Positions 34,537 through 45,109 of a stretch of DNA of 58,632 nt are shown here, in pieces. A program made the translations under genes and the position numbers. The notes under the pieces were generated by a model. That model made no database searches and was not told where the DNA came from. It worked only from the letters and a program-made list of their open reading frames with translations. This stretch comes from Cytidiella melzeri. Taxonomy: Eukaryota > Basidiomycota > Agaricomycetes > Polyporales > Irpicaceae. The DNA is taken from assembly GCA_022592445.1 (NCBI GenBank), contig JABYQR010000290.1, positions 1 through 58,632 of the forward strand. Direction: 5' to 3'. Numbering within the stretch: the first letter of the stretch is position 1; each line of letters starts with the position of its first letter.

Positions 34537-35144
34537 GGTAAGAAGAAGTATACAATATCAAACTCCTCTCCGTGAAATCTACTATAGTATTTGTTGATCA
34601 ACAGAGGTATTTCTGGTAGAAGCGGTTCAAGAGTGTTGTCCTCGACGTTACTATCTTTGTCTAGAAGATGTTCTACTTCAGAATCAGATTCTGATGCAGA
34701 TTCGATCGTATCTGGTATGTCTACCTTTGATCGACGTGGCGGAGATTCGATTAACGTAGACGCTGATGAAACTGCAACTGCTGTGATTGCGGATATAGAT
34801 TCTTCTTCTCCGGTGTGAGGTTCCGGAGATGGTGAGGATGGAGTTGAATTGTTGCTAACAATAAGATCCCAATCAAGATGCGGTTCTTCTCCAATATTCT
34901 CTGGATTGATTTCACCGAGCTGTTCGTCGTTAGGAGCAATGTATCGTCCTTCAGAGCATACAGCAACTAGATCGGTGTCTTCAAAGTAATCAGCTCTGTC
35001 TTGTCCAAATAGACGATATGGACAAGGTTGAGTGACACAAGACAAGAGATATCTTTCAGAGAATACAAAAGATGTATCGCACTTGTTTATGGTATTGAAG
35101 AAGTGATCTCGTTGTTTACAACGCGGTGCCAGATTTTTACAAGT
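34533..35144 (-). other. Open frame without ATG directly upstream of copia-1 gag
   Basis: About 200 codons stay open on the minus strand and end in a TGA overlapping the gag ATG. The translation is acidic and Ser/Pro-rich in its second half (TPSSPSPEPHTGEEE, SASESDSEVEHLLDKDS). Its first part reads PCPYRLFGQDRADYFEDTDLVAV. No ATG occurs in the open stretch, so it would have to be a spliced exon, perhaps joined to the upstream 433-codon gene, or non-coding leader. I recognise no family. Confidence 0.35.
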
Positions 35145-35335
35145 TTATCTACAGGAAACATAAACGCGTTACTAACGATTCGACAAGACGGCAGAGACGA
35201 AGGAAAGGTGGTACAAAAGTACTACAAGTACAACTACAGAAACTTGTTGAAAGTGACCGTGTACAAATGTACAAATACACATTGCAATATTTTATATGTT
35301 ACATGTGCGGTATTGCTCAAGTTTCAGTCGCCCGT

Positions 35336-36700
35336 TTACTCGCTATTTCTAGCTACCATCCTGTCCAACATCTGGAGAAGCTCATTCTCCTCAGTTGGCT
35401 GCTCGACAGTCTGTACTTCCTCAGCTGGCTGTGACCAGTCTCGAATTTGGTCCTTGACCTCTTCGGACATTGTGGTCCAGTCGTCGTTCTGCTTGAGGTG
35501 CCAGGCGATGATTTGGACGAGCTTTCGCTCGCTGAACTTGTCGTTGCCTTGGACGACCTGCATAGCAGTGTGGAAGTCATCATGTTGGAGCTGGAATGGC
35601 TCCCGTTCCCCATCCGTGCGATACCAGACAAAACCATGTCGCATCATAATCGCAACACGAGCTGATGCTGCAATAAATTTGTACGACTCGATTTGGTCCT
35701 CTTCAAGCGCAAAGAACAGGCGACAGCCTCCTCCTTCGATGTTCGACTTGAGCACCACACCATTGTCCGTGATGAAAGACATTGCATCCATGATGTGTGG
35801 CTCGGCGTCGGTGAACTTGCCATCCCAGATCTTGTCGGCGACGTCCTGTGCGTTTTGCAACGCAGTCCCGGTCAATTCGTCCCACTCGAAGCAGTATGAG
35901 CTTGCATCATGAAGCTCAGTGGTTGGAGCGACAGGGCGCTCTTCCCCAAAGAACTCCTCAATGGTTTCGACGGGCTCGTTGACGGTGGTGGTGCTCAAGG
36001 TGACTGGTGACGGCGGAACCATAGAGACATCTTGTTCGACGTTAGCGGGTACGGCAGGAGTGCGTGGGCAAGGTTGTTGACGAGGAAGTGGAGACCGGCT
36101 CCGTTCGCTGCGACGGGCAGCACGGGCTTGCTCCAGTTCAAATTGAACTCGTCCGCGGTGGTTTGTGCGGAAACCTTGTCCACGAGGTGCAGTCGGCTGT
36201 CTTTGGGGCTGAGAGGTGGTGCGGCGGCGTTGCTGCTCGTCGTAGAGCTCGGCGAGACGAGGAGTATTGTCCCCCCTTCGACGCATGTCTGCGTGAACGG
36301 AGGTGCGGATGTTGTTAATGATACGGTTCACCGCTTCCTGTGGACGCGGACGTGGGCGAAGGGATTCGCGGTCAAAGGTGGCAGGAGGGGCGCAACGATT
36401 GTTAGACCGTGCGCTTTGCGAATTTCCCCCCTCTCGATCGGCGCGGCGAGCTTCTCTAGCCTCGGTATGCCATTGATGGTTTGGGATGGTACTGAGGAAG
36501 AATGTATGATGGTGATGGTCCGTTGTGGATTCTACACGATCATAATCGAACCTTAGCTGGTTCGGTTTGATTTGTCAAATTTGCAGAGTGTTACCTCCGG
36601 CCAGGCGAACTCTCTCAGTACGTCTTTCCAAAAACTGTTCCCAGCTCCTGGAATGCTGTTCAGCCATTTCGAAGATAGCATTGGTACGGCGGGCGGGCAT
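35336..36700 (-). CDS. Unknown sense-strand gene inside the copia-1 leader
   Basis: ATG at 36700 (MPARRTNAIFEMAEQHSRSWEQFLERRTERVRLAG) is followed by a 63-nt GT-AG intron (36594-36532). The frame then continues ESTTDHHHH...EAVNRIINNIRTSVHADMRRRGD to a stop at 35336, giving 433 residues. The middle is Arg/Pro/Gln-rich and disordered. The C-terminal 200 residues look folded (SYCFEWDELTGTALQNAQDVADKIWDGKF, GGCRLFFALEEDQIESYKFIAASARVAIMMRHGF, ERKLVQIIAWHLKQNDDW). No retroelement domain or other known fold is recognised. It lies between PBS and gag, in sense orientation. It could be an accessory element gene, a captured host gene, or a host gene into whose locus two LTRs were placed. Confidence 0.6.
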
Positions 36701-37490
36701 GTTTAAAATTTGTGGGTGAAACAGAATGTGGGTCGAAGTGCTCGTCGGTTATCGGTGTCGATCCAGAAAATAATTCTCGGAAGTGTGCGAGGAATTTCTG
36801 TGAAAGGAATAAACTGTGAGAAAAACTCTTGCACAAGAGATTCTTCATGAAAATTATCCCCAAATTTGACTTCAACCGAACGATAAGCAATGGTGAAACA
36901 AATAGAGCGCGTGTAACTAATATGCGAATGTGCAGGAGACAAAATCTCCGTGAAACCAAAAGTAACAAAGTTCGACATAAGCCTCTACTAAATTCTACAA
37001 AAACCGACAAATTGGGAATGCCAAGGGTGTTAACTGTGCGTCGTACACAGCTCCCTTTTAGTTCCCTGAGTCACGAGCTCAAGGTGACGCCTACTTTCCC
37101 TCCTTTCACCGCTTTTCACAGCCTCCCAATTGTCTAAGACAAAAGACCCTTTCGATCACCTCTGGACGCCACCTTATTGGGCTTTGTCCGAGTAGGTGCG
37201 TGATTCTGATAGTGAATCACAAGCCAAGAACACTTGTGAGGTGTAGGCTACCAATTGGATGTGACTGTGCGCGTGTTCCAGGGGTAAGAAAGCAGGGGCA
37301 ATTCTGTAGAAAATAGTTATGGGAATAATGGGCGAGGAGAGGCGAGGCTTAGTCTACTACAACTGGATCTTCTACTACAAAGTGGCCTACAATGTGTAGA
37401 AAGAAATGTTACTCACGAAGTAACAGTTGTGTAGTGTCGAGCTTGAGGATGGTTTCAGAGTAGAGGAGTGGTAAGAAGAGTTAGAAGCCG
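36701..37490 (-). other. Copia-1 leader between PBS and the unknown gene
   Basis: About 790 bp with no convincing gene. Copia elements usually have leaders of a few hundred bases or less, so this is long. Its AT-rich part at 36760-37000 contains only overlapping shadow frames. Confidence 0.5.
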
Positions 37491-37502
37491 GGGCTCATAA
37501 CC
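37491..37502 (-). other. Copia-1 primer-binding site, initiator-Met tRNA anticodon-loop type
   Basis: Directly after the 5' LTR the element reads GGTTATGAGCCC on the minus strand. This is complementary to GGGCTCATAACC around the CAT anticodon of initiator-Met tRNA. Drosophila copia and yeast Ty5 use the same internal tRNA region through a cleaved half-tRNA. It identifies 37503-38025 as the 5' LTR of a real element. Confidence 0.8.
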
Positions 37503-38025
37503 TGTTTGAAAGTTACGAGTGTAGGGGATGACTAGGAGAGTCAACTAACTCTGGGAGTAAGTGTCTTCTTATTTCTTTGCTCTCTAGGAGCTGTATATAT
37601 ACATGTCTGTAACTAGATTACTAATGCTACAGTAATGTCATATGAGTAAGGATTGGTAAGGATTGGTAATCCTATGAGTAATGATTGGTAATGCACAGTC
37701 CTGCTTGCTAATACTACTGAATAGAGAATGTAAGCGATGACTGAGCATCCTACTTAACTGAATGGTGTTGACTGAGCCTTTAGTAAGCTCAATACATTTG
37801 GTATATGAAATATGAGTCATGCAGAAGCCTCATGGTACTTCTGCTATTCAGTCATGGAAACTACTGGAACACGATGCCATATGGTGCAAGTATTGCATCG
37901 TGTGTGACCATAAGGATGGTGGAATCACATGCTATGTACTATCTGATCTTATCTATCTACATATCTAACCTATATTGTCCATAGATCTGATGTCCGATAA
38001 TCAGCGATACAATCTCGCTTTGACA
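37503..38025 (-). mobile_element. 5' LTR of copia-1 (LTR3)
   Basis: It is 523 bp with the same termini as LTR1 and LTR2. Its outer flank is CATGC on the plus strand (GCATG in element orientation), matching the downstream flank of the solo LTR at 15865. In its 3' two thirds it shares diagnostic bases with LTR1 against LTR2. Confidence 0.92.
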
Positions 38026-38039
38026 CATGCAAAGTATAT

Positions 38040-38237
38040 TCAGTATGTTGTTTGATAGTCAGCATAGAAATAGTGCTGCTCACCTCAAAGCCAGCACCCC
38101 CACCTGCTCTGGTACACATAAGGCCATATAAATAGAGCTTTACTGGACAAGGGAAAGGGCAGCTGTTCCAAACACAATCTAAGTAACTATGATACACTGC
38201 AAAACATGTATGAGCATGCAAGCAGCACAAACAGAAA
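38040..38237 (+). repeat. Part of dispersed repeat family copy 2, left of the SINE
   Basis: The stretch GAGCTTTACTGGACAAGGGAAAGGGCAGC...GCACAAACAGAA matches the internally duplicated part of the family seen at 19905-20410. It is separated from its continuation at 38845 by the SINE insertion. Confidence 0.6.
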
Positions 38238-38832
38238 GGGGCACGGTGGTGTAGTGGGCCACCGCGCTGTGGGTGAGGAGACGCGTCAGCGTTTGAATCC
38301 CCTTGCCCCCCTTTGATTTCTCTACTGCTGATGGATTTACGCGTTATCCTTCTCATGTCTTGCACTCGTTATGTGCGCTTGAAGCTGCGTGTTTCCCCGG
38401 GATCACCCTCGGACATCACCGAGTGACAGCCCCGTTCCTGCATACTCAGCATAGTCCGGCCATCACGTCTGAGCGTGGAGTGGTGCCCATGCCAGCGTTG
38501 TCCCCCAGCCGGGATTGGTCCCCCCGGCTGGCCCGGCGTGGCAGATGTAACCGAGATGGGACATTATGGGGTGCTCGGGTCTGAGCCTGGTCCGCGGGAT
38601 TATCTCCGTTTCGACATCCCATACAGATTAACCGTCCCTGATATCAATCCATATTTCCCATCTATCACTCTTAATTAATTGGAAAAACTCTCCCCCCCCC
38701 AGTACTTAGGTACACGATGACATAGATAGCTTTAAGACAGATGGATTACCCGCTAAAAATAGCCTACAAAGTGTATATGTCTACCATAGGGCTACACCCT
38801 CAAGGACAATAAACAAGGAGGTTAAAAAAAAA
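38238..38832 (+). mobile_element. tRNA-headed SINE
   Basis: The 595-bp insert begins with a 72-nt tRNA-like head, GGGGCACGGTGGTGTAGTGG to TTGCCCC at 38239-38310. It has an A-box-like TGGTGTAGTGG and a B-box-like GTTTGAATCC, and its ends pair as an acceptor stem (GGGGCA/TGCCCC). It ends in an A-run after GGTT and is flanked by a 12-bp duplication GCACAAACAGAA at 38226-38237 and 38833-38844. These features are those of a tRNA-derived SINE transcribed by RNA polymerase III and mobilised by a LINE. The body at 38480-38700 contains GC-rich and C-run segments. No LINE partner is in the window. Confidence 0.85.
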
Positions 38833-38844
38833 GCACAAACAGAA

Positions 38845-39345
38845 GACAAAACCTGCGTAAGTTGAGAAAACCAAGGAAACAGAAGCATAGCATGGCAAAG
38901 ATATCAATAGAGCTTTACCAGAAAAGGGAAAGGGCAGCTTTCCAAACACAATCCAAGTAACCATGATACACTGTGAAGCATGTGTAAGTATGTGAGCAGT
39001 GCAAACAGAAGGAACCAAAGAGCCTGACAAAGGCATGAATAGAGCTTTACTAGAAAGGGGGAATTGAAAGATTCACAATGCCATCAGTAAGGTTTTGTAC
39101 ACTATGTAACAGTCTTGTATACTAAAATATGTACTCTCTTATATACTGAAATATGTACCCTTTAATCATATTCATTGTCCTATGTAATTACTATGTGACT
39201 AGCTGTTGAGGAGCTCACAAATCACCCAAGTCCCCCGCCGAGCTCCCGGTTTGCCGCCATCAGCCCGCGACTAGCGGAGTTTGATTAGTGCTGACAATTG
39301 GGTGGGAGATTAACCTCAAGTTGCTGAGCCTAGTCATACAATGAG
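38845..39345 (+). repeat. Dispersed repeat family, copy 2
   Basis: This is the direct-orientation counterpart of 19905-20410, with the same order of landmarks: GAGCTTTACCAGAAAAGG, GTATGTGAGCAGTGCAAACAGAA, TATGTAACAGTCTTGTATAC, GCCGCCATCAGCCCGCG and TGCTGACAATTGGGTGGGAG. Copy 1 lies inside the proposed inverted segment and copy 2 outside it. Confidence 0.6.
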
Positions 39346-39569
39346 TCATGCATTCATAGCATGAAACATGCACTTAGTAATACAGTAGAATAGCTGAAGT
39401 AGACATGTATAGTAGTCGCTTGAATCAGTAGATACAGACATGTATATAAGCAGAGCTGCTGAAGCAGCAATAATAATAAGACTCATCTTCAAAGCTTAAC
39501 AGCCTCTACCCCTCGCACACAACTTCCACTTTGTTACGGACTGTCCAAATTAGGGAGTGGTATCAGGGC
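39346..39569 (+). mobile_element. Probable LTR remnant with PBS-like sequence
   Basis: A TATA-like ACATGTATATAAGCAGAG (about 39428), a stretch rich in AATAATAATAAG, and then TGGTATCAGGGC at 39558-39569 resemble the end of a Copia LTR and its primer-binding site in plus orientation. No gag follows; the HUL5-like gene begins its 3' end shortly after. The boundaries are uncertain. Confidence 0.3.
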
Positions 39570-39979
39570 GGGGGGCGGGGACAGGGCCCAGGCACGGCGG
39601 GCGAGGGAGAGAATAAAATACAGGGTGGGATCTACCAGATCTGAAAATAATTCTGCAGGGGTTTATAGACAGGTGAGGAAAACTCGGGATCTGACTCAGA
39701 TTTGGCCTGGCACAGGGTCGTTTAATGCCCTCTGATGGGGCTTTGATAGCGGGACGGATAGGTGGCAAGTTACTAATGTCAAGTGACTTCATTGTTCGCG
39801 TGGTCTGTCTCGTCTCCGAATCTCGTTTGAATGCACATTGACCAAACTGCAAGACACCGCTTCCTATTTGATTCATGCACAACTCGCAGATACATCCCCG
39901 ACGCCTCGAGCTTGCACGGGGCCTATAATCCAGCAGCAACATGATAAAACCACCCGACAGAAGAAGGGTACTGCTGGCA

Positions 39980-42900
39980 TCATGACAAGTCGAAACCTGC
40001 ATTGGATTGGATAGCCTGGATGAGTTTTTGTCGGAGCACTCTCTCGTTGTTGTAGCGAGGTAACTGAAAGTCGCACAATGAGAAAGGTAATATAGGAGCA
40101 GCGATACCTGGTCGGACAGTACCTTCAACAGATTGACGCATGTACTTGCGGTAGGCAGCCGACTTTCATCTGACCCAGCGTCACGGATGGCAAAATTCGG
40201 CACGAGCTCCTTGAATCCACTGACCCCATGTAATGAGTAACAACTCACAATAGCCTGAGAATGTGTTGCGACTCACAGCAGCGGAGGTCTACTACAGCTT
40301 GTTGCGAAGCGTAGCAGTGCACGGCGGTGCTCGTGATTCAACGAGTGAACAACCTGAATACAGCGCATCAGTCGATAATTCAACGTGAATGAATGAGCAG
40401 GTGACGTACCCGCCAGAAGATCTGTATAGTAGGCTCTTGATCATTGTATAGTCCACCGTACTGGGTATGTGCTCTGAGATCGTCAAGATCTATTGGAGAG
40501 TTGACACCGCCTAGTAATATTTGCAGTTCCTGTTGATTGAACATTCTATGTTGCAAATAACTGAACATTCAGCGATGAGTTTTGATATGCATGTACTCAC
40601 CGCAGCCATTTAGGGTCAACAATCTCAGATAGCCCTTCAAAGAATGCGTCGGACTGTTTCTTGATCTGTCTGTTGAGCTTGTAATTTGACACTAGATAAA
40701 TGTACCGCAGCCGATTCTCCTTCGTGACAGCTATCTTGTCCCCGTTTGGCATGAGTGGGACCGTTCTCGTAACTCCAAACTCTAGTATGTGAAATGTTCA
40801 AACTTTGAGTGTCTTTGGCGCTCTTCTGCAACGCTCACCTTCCAGCGCAACTGTAAAATTCAAGGAGAGATCTTCAGGATTGCCTTCATAATGCTTGAGG
40901 AAAATCAGACCCTGATACAGCTCAGGGTCTAGCGTTGCAAGATCATCCAGGAAACTCTGCTTTCCGAGCCACTATAATCCCCTGACTGTCATGAATGTGT
41001 CCAACTGACTAGTATTGTCTGAAGCTCACCTTTGCGAGAAAGAATCCAGCAAACGCCACGTCGACAAGAATGCCGTCATAAAGCGCTTTGCCTAATATTC
41101 GACCGACGAATCGGTACCAAGCCAGGCTGTGTGCTGCAAGGAGATGGAACGTCAGTCCCCCGTGATAGGCGATCGCCAATCGACTTACACTCCGTTGCAT
41201 ACGAGTGTGGGTTCGGGTACAGCTCGTGTTGCTTGTTGGCAAGCCAAAGCCCTCTATCGGTATCGAACACTTCCTTACAAAGCGACGTCAGGAACTCCTT
41301 GAACACCCCGCCTCCATCGATGCCAGCCCTGAGTGTACACAGACCGTCAATTCCATTTGATCTGTGTGAACGAACGATATCACGTACTCTTCCTGTCCGA
41401 ACTGATCAATGAATGTAATTGCAATTGGTCCTCGCAAGTCGTACCCCTCCAACCTGTCAAAACCATCTTGCGCGATATTCCCTCTTCTGACAGTAACCCG
41501 AGCAACGTTGGGATGACCTCTCATGCGCTCGAATCCGCGCGTTGCTCTATCGGTGTTGACGAATGAACGAAAGATCGACACGCGCACATCAAATGGGATG
41601 GCAAAGGGTATGTGGTTGAGCACACCAAGTCGGGGCGAGAGTAAGGCGATTTGGCGTTTGGAGAGAGGCCGGGTGCCGGGCTGCGACAGTTGGCGCTCTT
41701 CGAAGCTGCGAAATCACAAAAAGTCAGATCCACCAACTATAAAGAGGGAAAGGTACTTGCATAGCGGCTTCTACGAATGGCCCGAGGTCAAGCTGCGAGG
41801 TCATTAGCCAATGCTCTGCCGATAAGAATGGCCGTCTCGAACTATCAGGAGTCGCATGAGTATGTGGACAATTTTTGCCAACACGAAAAAAATCAACTCA
41901 CTCTCTTGCGTGGATTGCCTGTAACAATTTCGTCATTCTCTCTCTAGCAACCTCCCACTTCAAATTAGCCATCCCTGGTATCGCACCATTCTGAATATTC
42001 CCTTGATCCTCCCGCCAATAGAGCAAGAAAGTGATGTTCAGCAGCTGTCTCGAGAACGACGTCAACTCGTCCGTTGTCAGCGGATTACGGGAGGCAATGT
42101 TTGCAGATGAGGTCGAAGCGTTTGCGGATGTCGAGAAGAATTCCTCATCGCCCATGGTCAACAACGCTTGATTGTAGAGGTCGACGAGAAATAGAAGTGG
42201 GGGCCAATGCGGCGCGTATGACGCGTCTGTCAACGCAGTCGCATTTGTGCTTTTACCCAAAGGAGAGGTACGAACGTATCCACGGTATAGCTCTCTCACT
42301 AATCCTCCTCCATTCCATGCGACGACACTCCCAACGACTTTGTCTCGCCTTGACGGCCAGACAGACGATAGGGCGTGTAGCCACAAAAATAACGCTCCAC
42401 GTATAGATGAACTGGAGTGATGGTAAGCTGCGTTTAGTAGTGATGTAAGATGCTGAGGTGACGGGAGTGTTTGCAGACGCGCTCGAGTCTTGCTGTCTAC
42501 CTGTGGAAGGACCGGCTTCGCAGCAAAACTTGTGACGACTTCCACCTGCGTCTCGTGGTCGGAGTCCGAGTCATCCTCAGCCCAACTGACGGGCTGGATA
42601 TTCTTCTCTGGAGGCTCGAGGGATTGAGCAGGTAGAGAGTGCATGACTTCTGCCGTCAACGTTAGATACGCGGCGAGTGAGCTGACCGGCAGAGCAGCAT
42701 ATCGAGGCGGTGTAAACGCGGTTAGGTTCGCCAAAAGGTTGACACGATCTTCCGGCGTTGAAAGACTGCACGTTAGAGTAGAAGTGGATATTAGGTGGAG
42801 GGAGGATAGAGGAATACGAGGAGCCAGGAAGGTCAACGACGCTATAGGTAGTCGATTCGGTAGGAGCTGGATGGTAAAGATATGACGGAACAGCTGCTCG

Positions 42901-43696
42901 AGTGAAGTGCGGTATGTTTCGTCTGTTGCTTCAAATGCGGTGAATGGGAGTACAGCAAGTCGTATGAACGCTGGCAGGCTGGGAGTGTTCTTAGAGGTTA
43001 CCGGCTGGAACGGTCAAATGTGAGTGTAGGGCAAGTCTGGATGAGGGCACAAGGCACTTACGATACGGGAAATTGCCTTCCCCAGGAGCAAGAAATAGTC
43101 TCTAGATAGCAGATAGTGCAACAAAGCACGAGATGAACCCAAGGGTTTCGATGACGATTGTGAAGAAAGTAATATGTCCAGAGTCTTCAAATGAGCTGGT
43201 GCGTTGGCAGATGTCGGATGATCTGCAACAGTCTTCATCAACAGTACTGCAATTCGGCGTAGAAGTATGGTGCAGTTCGGGTCATTAGCAGCCTCAAGAA
43301 GCGAGACTAGGGGACTGCGTCAGTCGACCAGGATTGCTTGCAGGCCAAATAAAGGTACATACCTCCGCCGTCTGAGACCATTGCATTCGACCATTGACCG
43401 AGCAGTGCATCATCCTTTCCAATCAGCACCAGACACCGTAGCCCAGTGAGGTTCGTTGTATTATGCTCGAACGTACTCCTCAGCTGTTGGCGAACTAGTG
43501 CAGCCTGTGTCCTTCCCCGCCACCAGCTCTGGATGATGATTGCACAATCTTGCTTGCGCTTCAAATCAACACGCTGCAGCCTTCGTGCCTTCGCATCCTG
43601 CAAGAGAGATGCATGTGTCGTCGCTGAAGTCGACCCTCCTAGATTTATCTCTCGTCGCCGTCTCCCTGGATTATCTCCGAAGTAAGGAACTTCCAT
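39980..43696 (-). CDS. HECT-type E3 ubiquitin ligase, HUL5/UBE3C-like
   Basis: ATG at 43696 opens MEVPYFGDNPGRRRREINLGG, followed by an IQ motif (CAIIIQSWWRGRTQAALVRQQ), the layout of the UBE3B/UBE3C/Hul5 group. Many short introns separate later exons. The HECT domain includes MPFAIPFDVRVSIFR-like entry sequence, HSLAWYRFVGRILGKALYDGILVDVAFAGFFLAK, TRTVPLMPNGDKIAVTKENRLRYIYL, MFNQQELQILLGGVNSPIDLDDLRAHTQYGG and the catalytic LPTASTCVNLLKLPRY with its Cys. It ends QAIQSNAGFDLS at TGA 39980. In yeast and animals these ligases extend ubiquitin chains at the proteasome. The protein is about a thousand residues. A variable acidic region (EDDSDSDHETQVEVV) lies in the middle. Confidence 0.88.
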
Positions 43697-44684
43697 AGCG
43701 CAGGCCTAAAGTGACGAAACCTCAATGGACAAATAGAGATGTTGTCCCGCTAGATCTGGAGAACCTTGCCGGATACAAATTATTCACAGATGATTGAAGA
43801 CTGAGGGATGTCGTGGGTAGCAAGGCAGTTGCGTGAGTACTGGTACGAACGCGTACGCGGACAGCGCGAGGCGCCTGCTATGTAACGTGCGCTTAGATGA
43901 TCACGGTGGGACGCAACAAGATGCGACGCTACGGTTTCTGAGGCGACCAACTCCCACTCAGTTGCCTCGAAATTGCTGCTTTGCGTTTCTGACGAACTCT
44001 TCCTACTAGTTCCTAAGACTGCAAGAAATCTGGATGCAGTGTGCAGTCGTATCTCTATGTAAGCTCACATCGCTCCGTCGGACTCTGGTCAGTTCAATGA
44101 GTCAACTCCTTTTAGTCTACCCTACGCCTCTAGTACGTCAAGTTGCACTTCCCGCTAGGGTCAGGGCCCTGCAGCTTCAACCTTTAGTCGTCGTTCTTGC
44201 CACCACCAGCAATGCCTTTTTATCACCACGAACGTTCAGGGTTCAGCATGGTATGTGCGCTGGCTGCCAATAAAAGTTGGTTGTTGTTCTCACCGCTCTC
44301 GCTACAGAGACAAAACAAGTAATTCACTCAGGGTCAGATCATCGCGGTTAGCCTGCTTTATGCGCGCTGTTGCAGGCGTGCGCTCGCCTACCAGACTGGT
44401 TTTCAAGGGTGCCCGCCATACAGATCGCCTGTGCTCCTCAAGAAGACAACACGCCTACCACGACGCTTCTCTGCCCCATTGATAAGCCGAAAGATGAACC
44501 CTGACGATTACCTTTATCCACCTCGTAAATTTCCTCAGGCGGCCATTTTCCTCCGTCCAGCGTGCCAACGAAAACATACAAAAGGCGGAGTCAATCCCAC
44601 TTGTTGCTCCTCAGTCTACTCCTCAGTTTTCCAACCACTCGACTTCATATCGCTTTGCAATTCAAGCTCAATAGAAATTCCACC
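43697..44684. other. Upstream region of the CFEM cluster
   Basis: This holds the presumed promoters of the HUL5-like gene and of the first CFEM gene. From about 44130 it is similar to 46200-46780, the upstream region of the second CFEM gene, with shared stretches such as GTATGTGCGCTGGCTGC and TTTCCTCCGTC. It is one arm of a tandem duplication of about 2.1 kb. Confidence 0.55.
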
Positions 44685-45109
44685 ATGTTTTCCAAACTCT
44701 TTATCCTCGCCGTCCTCGCTGCTGCCTTCGTCAGCGTGCAGGCTATCCCCCAGAGCGGAGAGCACACCTGCTTGCAGGAGTGCGTCGGAGTCGCATCGCA
44801 GAGTGGCCTGCCTCCCAGGTGCAACACGTCAGTCTCTCTTTTAGCATTGTGTTCACGCAGCTCATCTGAACATCGTTGACGTTTCCCTTTTGTAGCAACG
44901 ACGACGGCTGCCTGGGATGTGGCTCTCCGGCCTTTCTGGACGCTTTGAATTCGTGCTTGCAGGGCAGCTGCCCCCCGGCCCCCGTCTTCACCTGCACCGT
45001 CACCACTACGCCTGGTATGGACACAGAGCACTATCATTTTCAGCATATCTAACCGCACCACATAGTTCGCCGTGATATTGGACCCACTCCTAAACCAGAC
45101 AAACAATGA
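44685..45109 (+). CDS. CFEM-like secreted protein, truncated paralogue without GPI tail
   Basis: Exons 44685-44827, 44896-45014 and 45066-45109 give 101 residues. A signal peptide (MFSKLFILAVLAAAFVSVQA) precedes an eight-Cys domain: HTCLQEC, RC, DDGCLGC, SCLQGSC and FTC. This is nearly identical to that of the next gene. After exon 3 begins (VRRDIGPTPKPDKQ) it stops at 45107, whereas the paralogue continues with about 140 Ser/Gly/Thr-rich residues and a GPI signal. It would therefore be a soluble secreted CFEM-like protein, or a pseudogene in progress. CFEM proteins in fungi bind haem or act at the cell surface; no function is assigned here. Cys spacing departs from the canonical CFEM pattern. 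Confidence 0.7.

Larger units (their letters stand above)
29526..38025 (-). mobile_element. Copia-1: nearly complete Ty1/copia element with a long leader carrying an extra gene
   Basis: The 8.5-kb element has two 523-bp LTRs (3' LTR 29526-30048, 5' LTR 37503-38025, minus orientation). An initiator-Met anticodon-type PBS lies next to the 5' LTR, and a polypurine tract (AAGTGGGAG) lies next to the 3' LTR. Gag and pol are on the minus strand in Ty1/copia order. About 3 kb between PBS and gag contains a 433-codon spliced frame and a second open frame. Pol has two in-frame stops, so this copy is probably inactive although close to intact. Its outer flanks, GCATG at the 5' LTR and ATGGT at the 3' LTR, do not match each other but match the solo LTR at 15343. 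Confidence 0.9.

Noticed and set aside
29521..38030. Copia-1 as two unrelated solo LTRs because its outer flanks differ
   Set aside because: The PBS sits directly beside the 5' LTR and the PPT beside the 3' LTR, and the missing flank partners are found at the solo LTR at 15343, so inversion explains the mismatch better.
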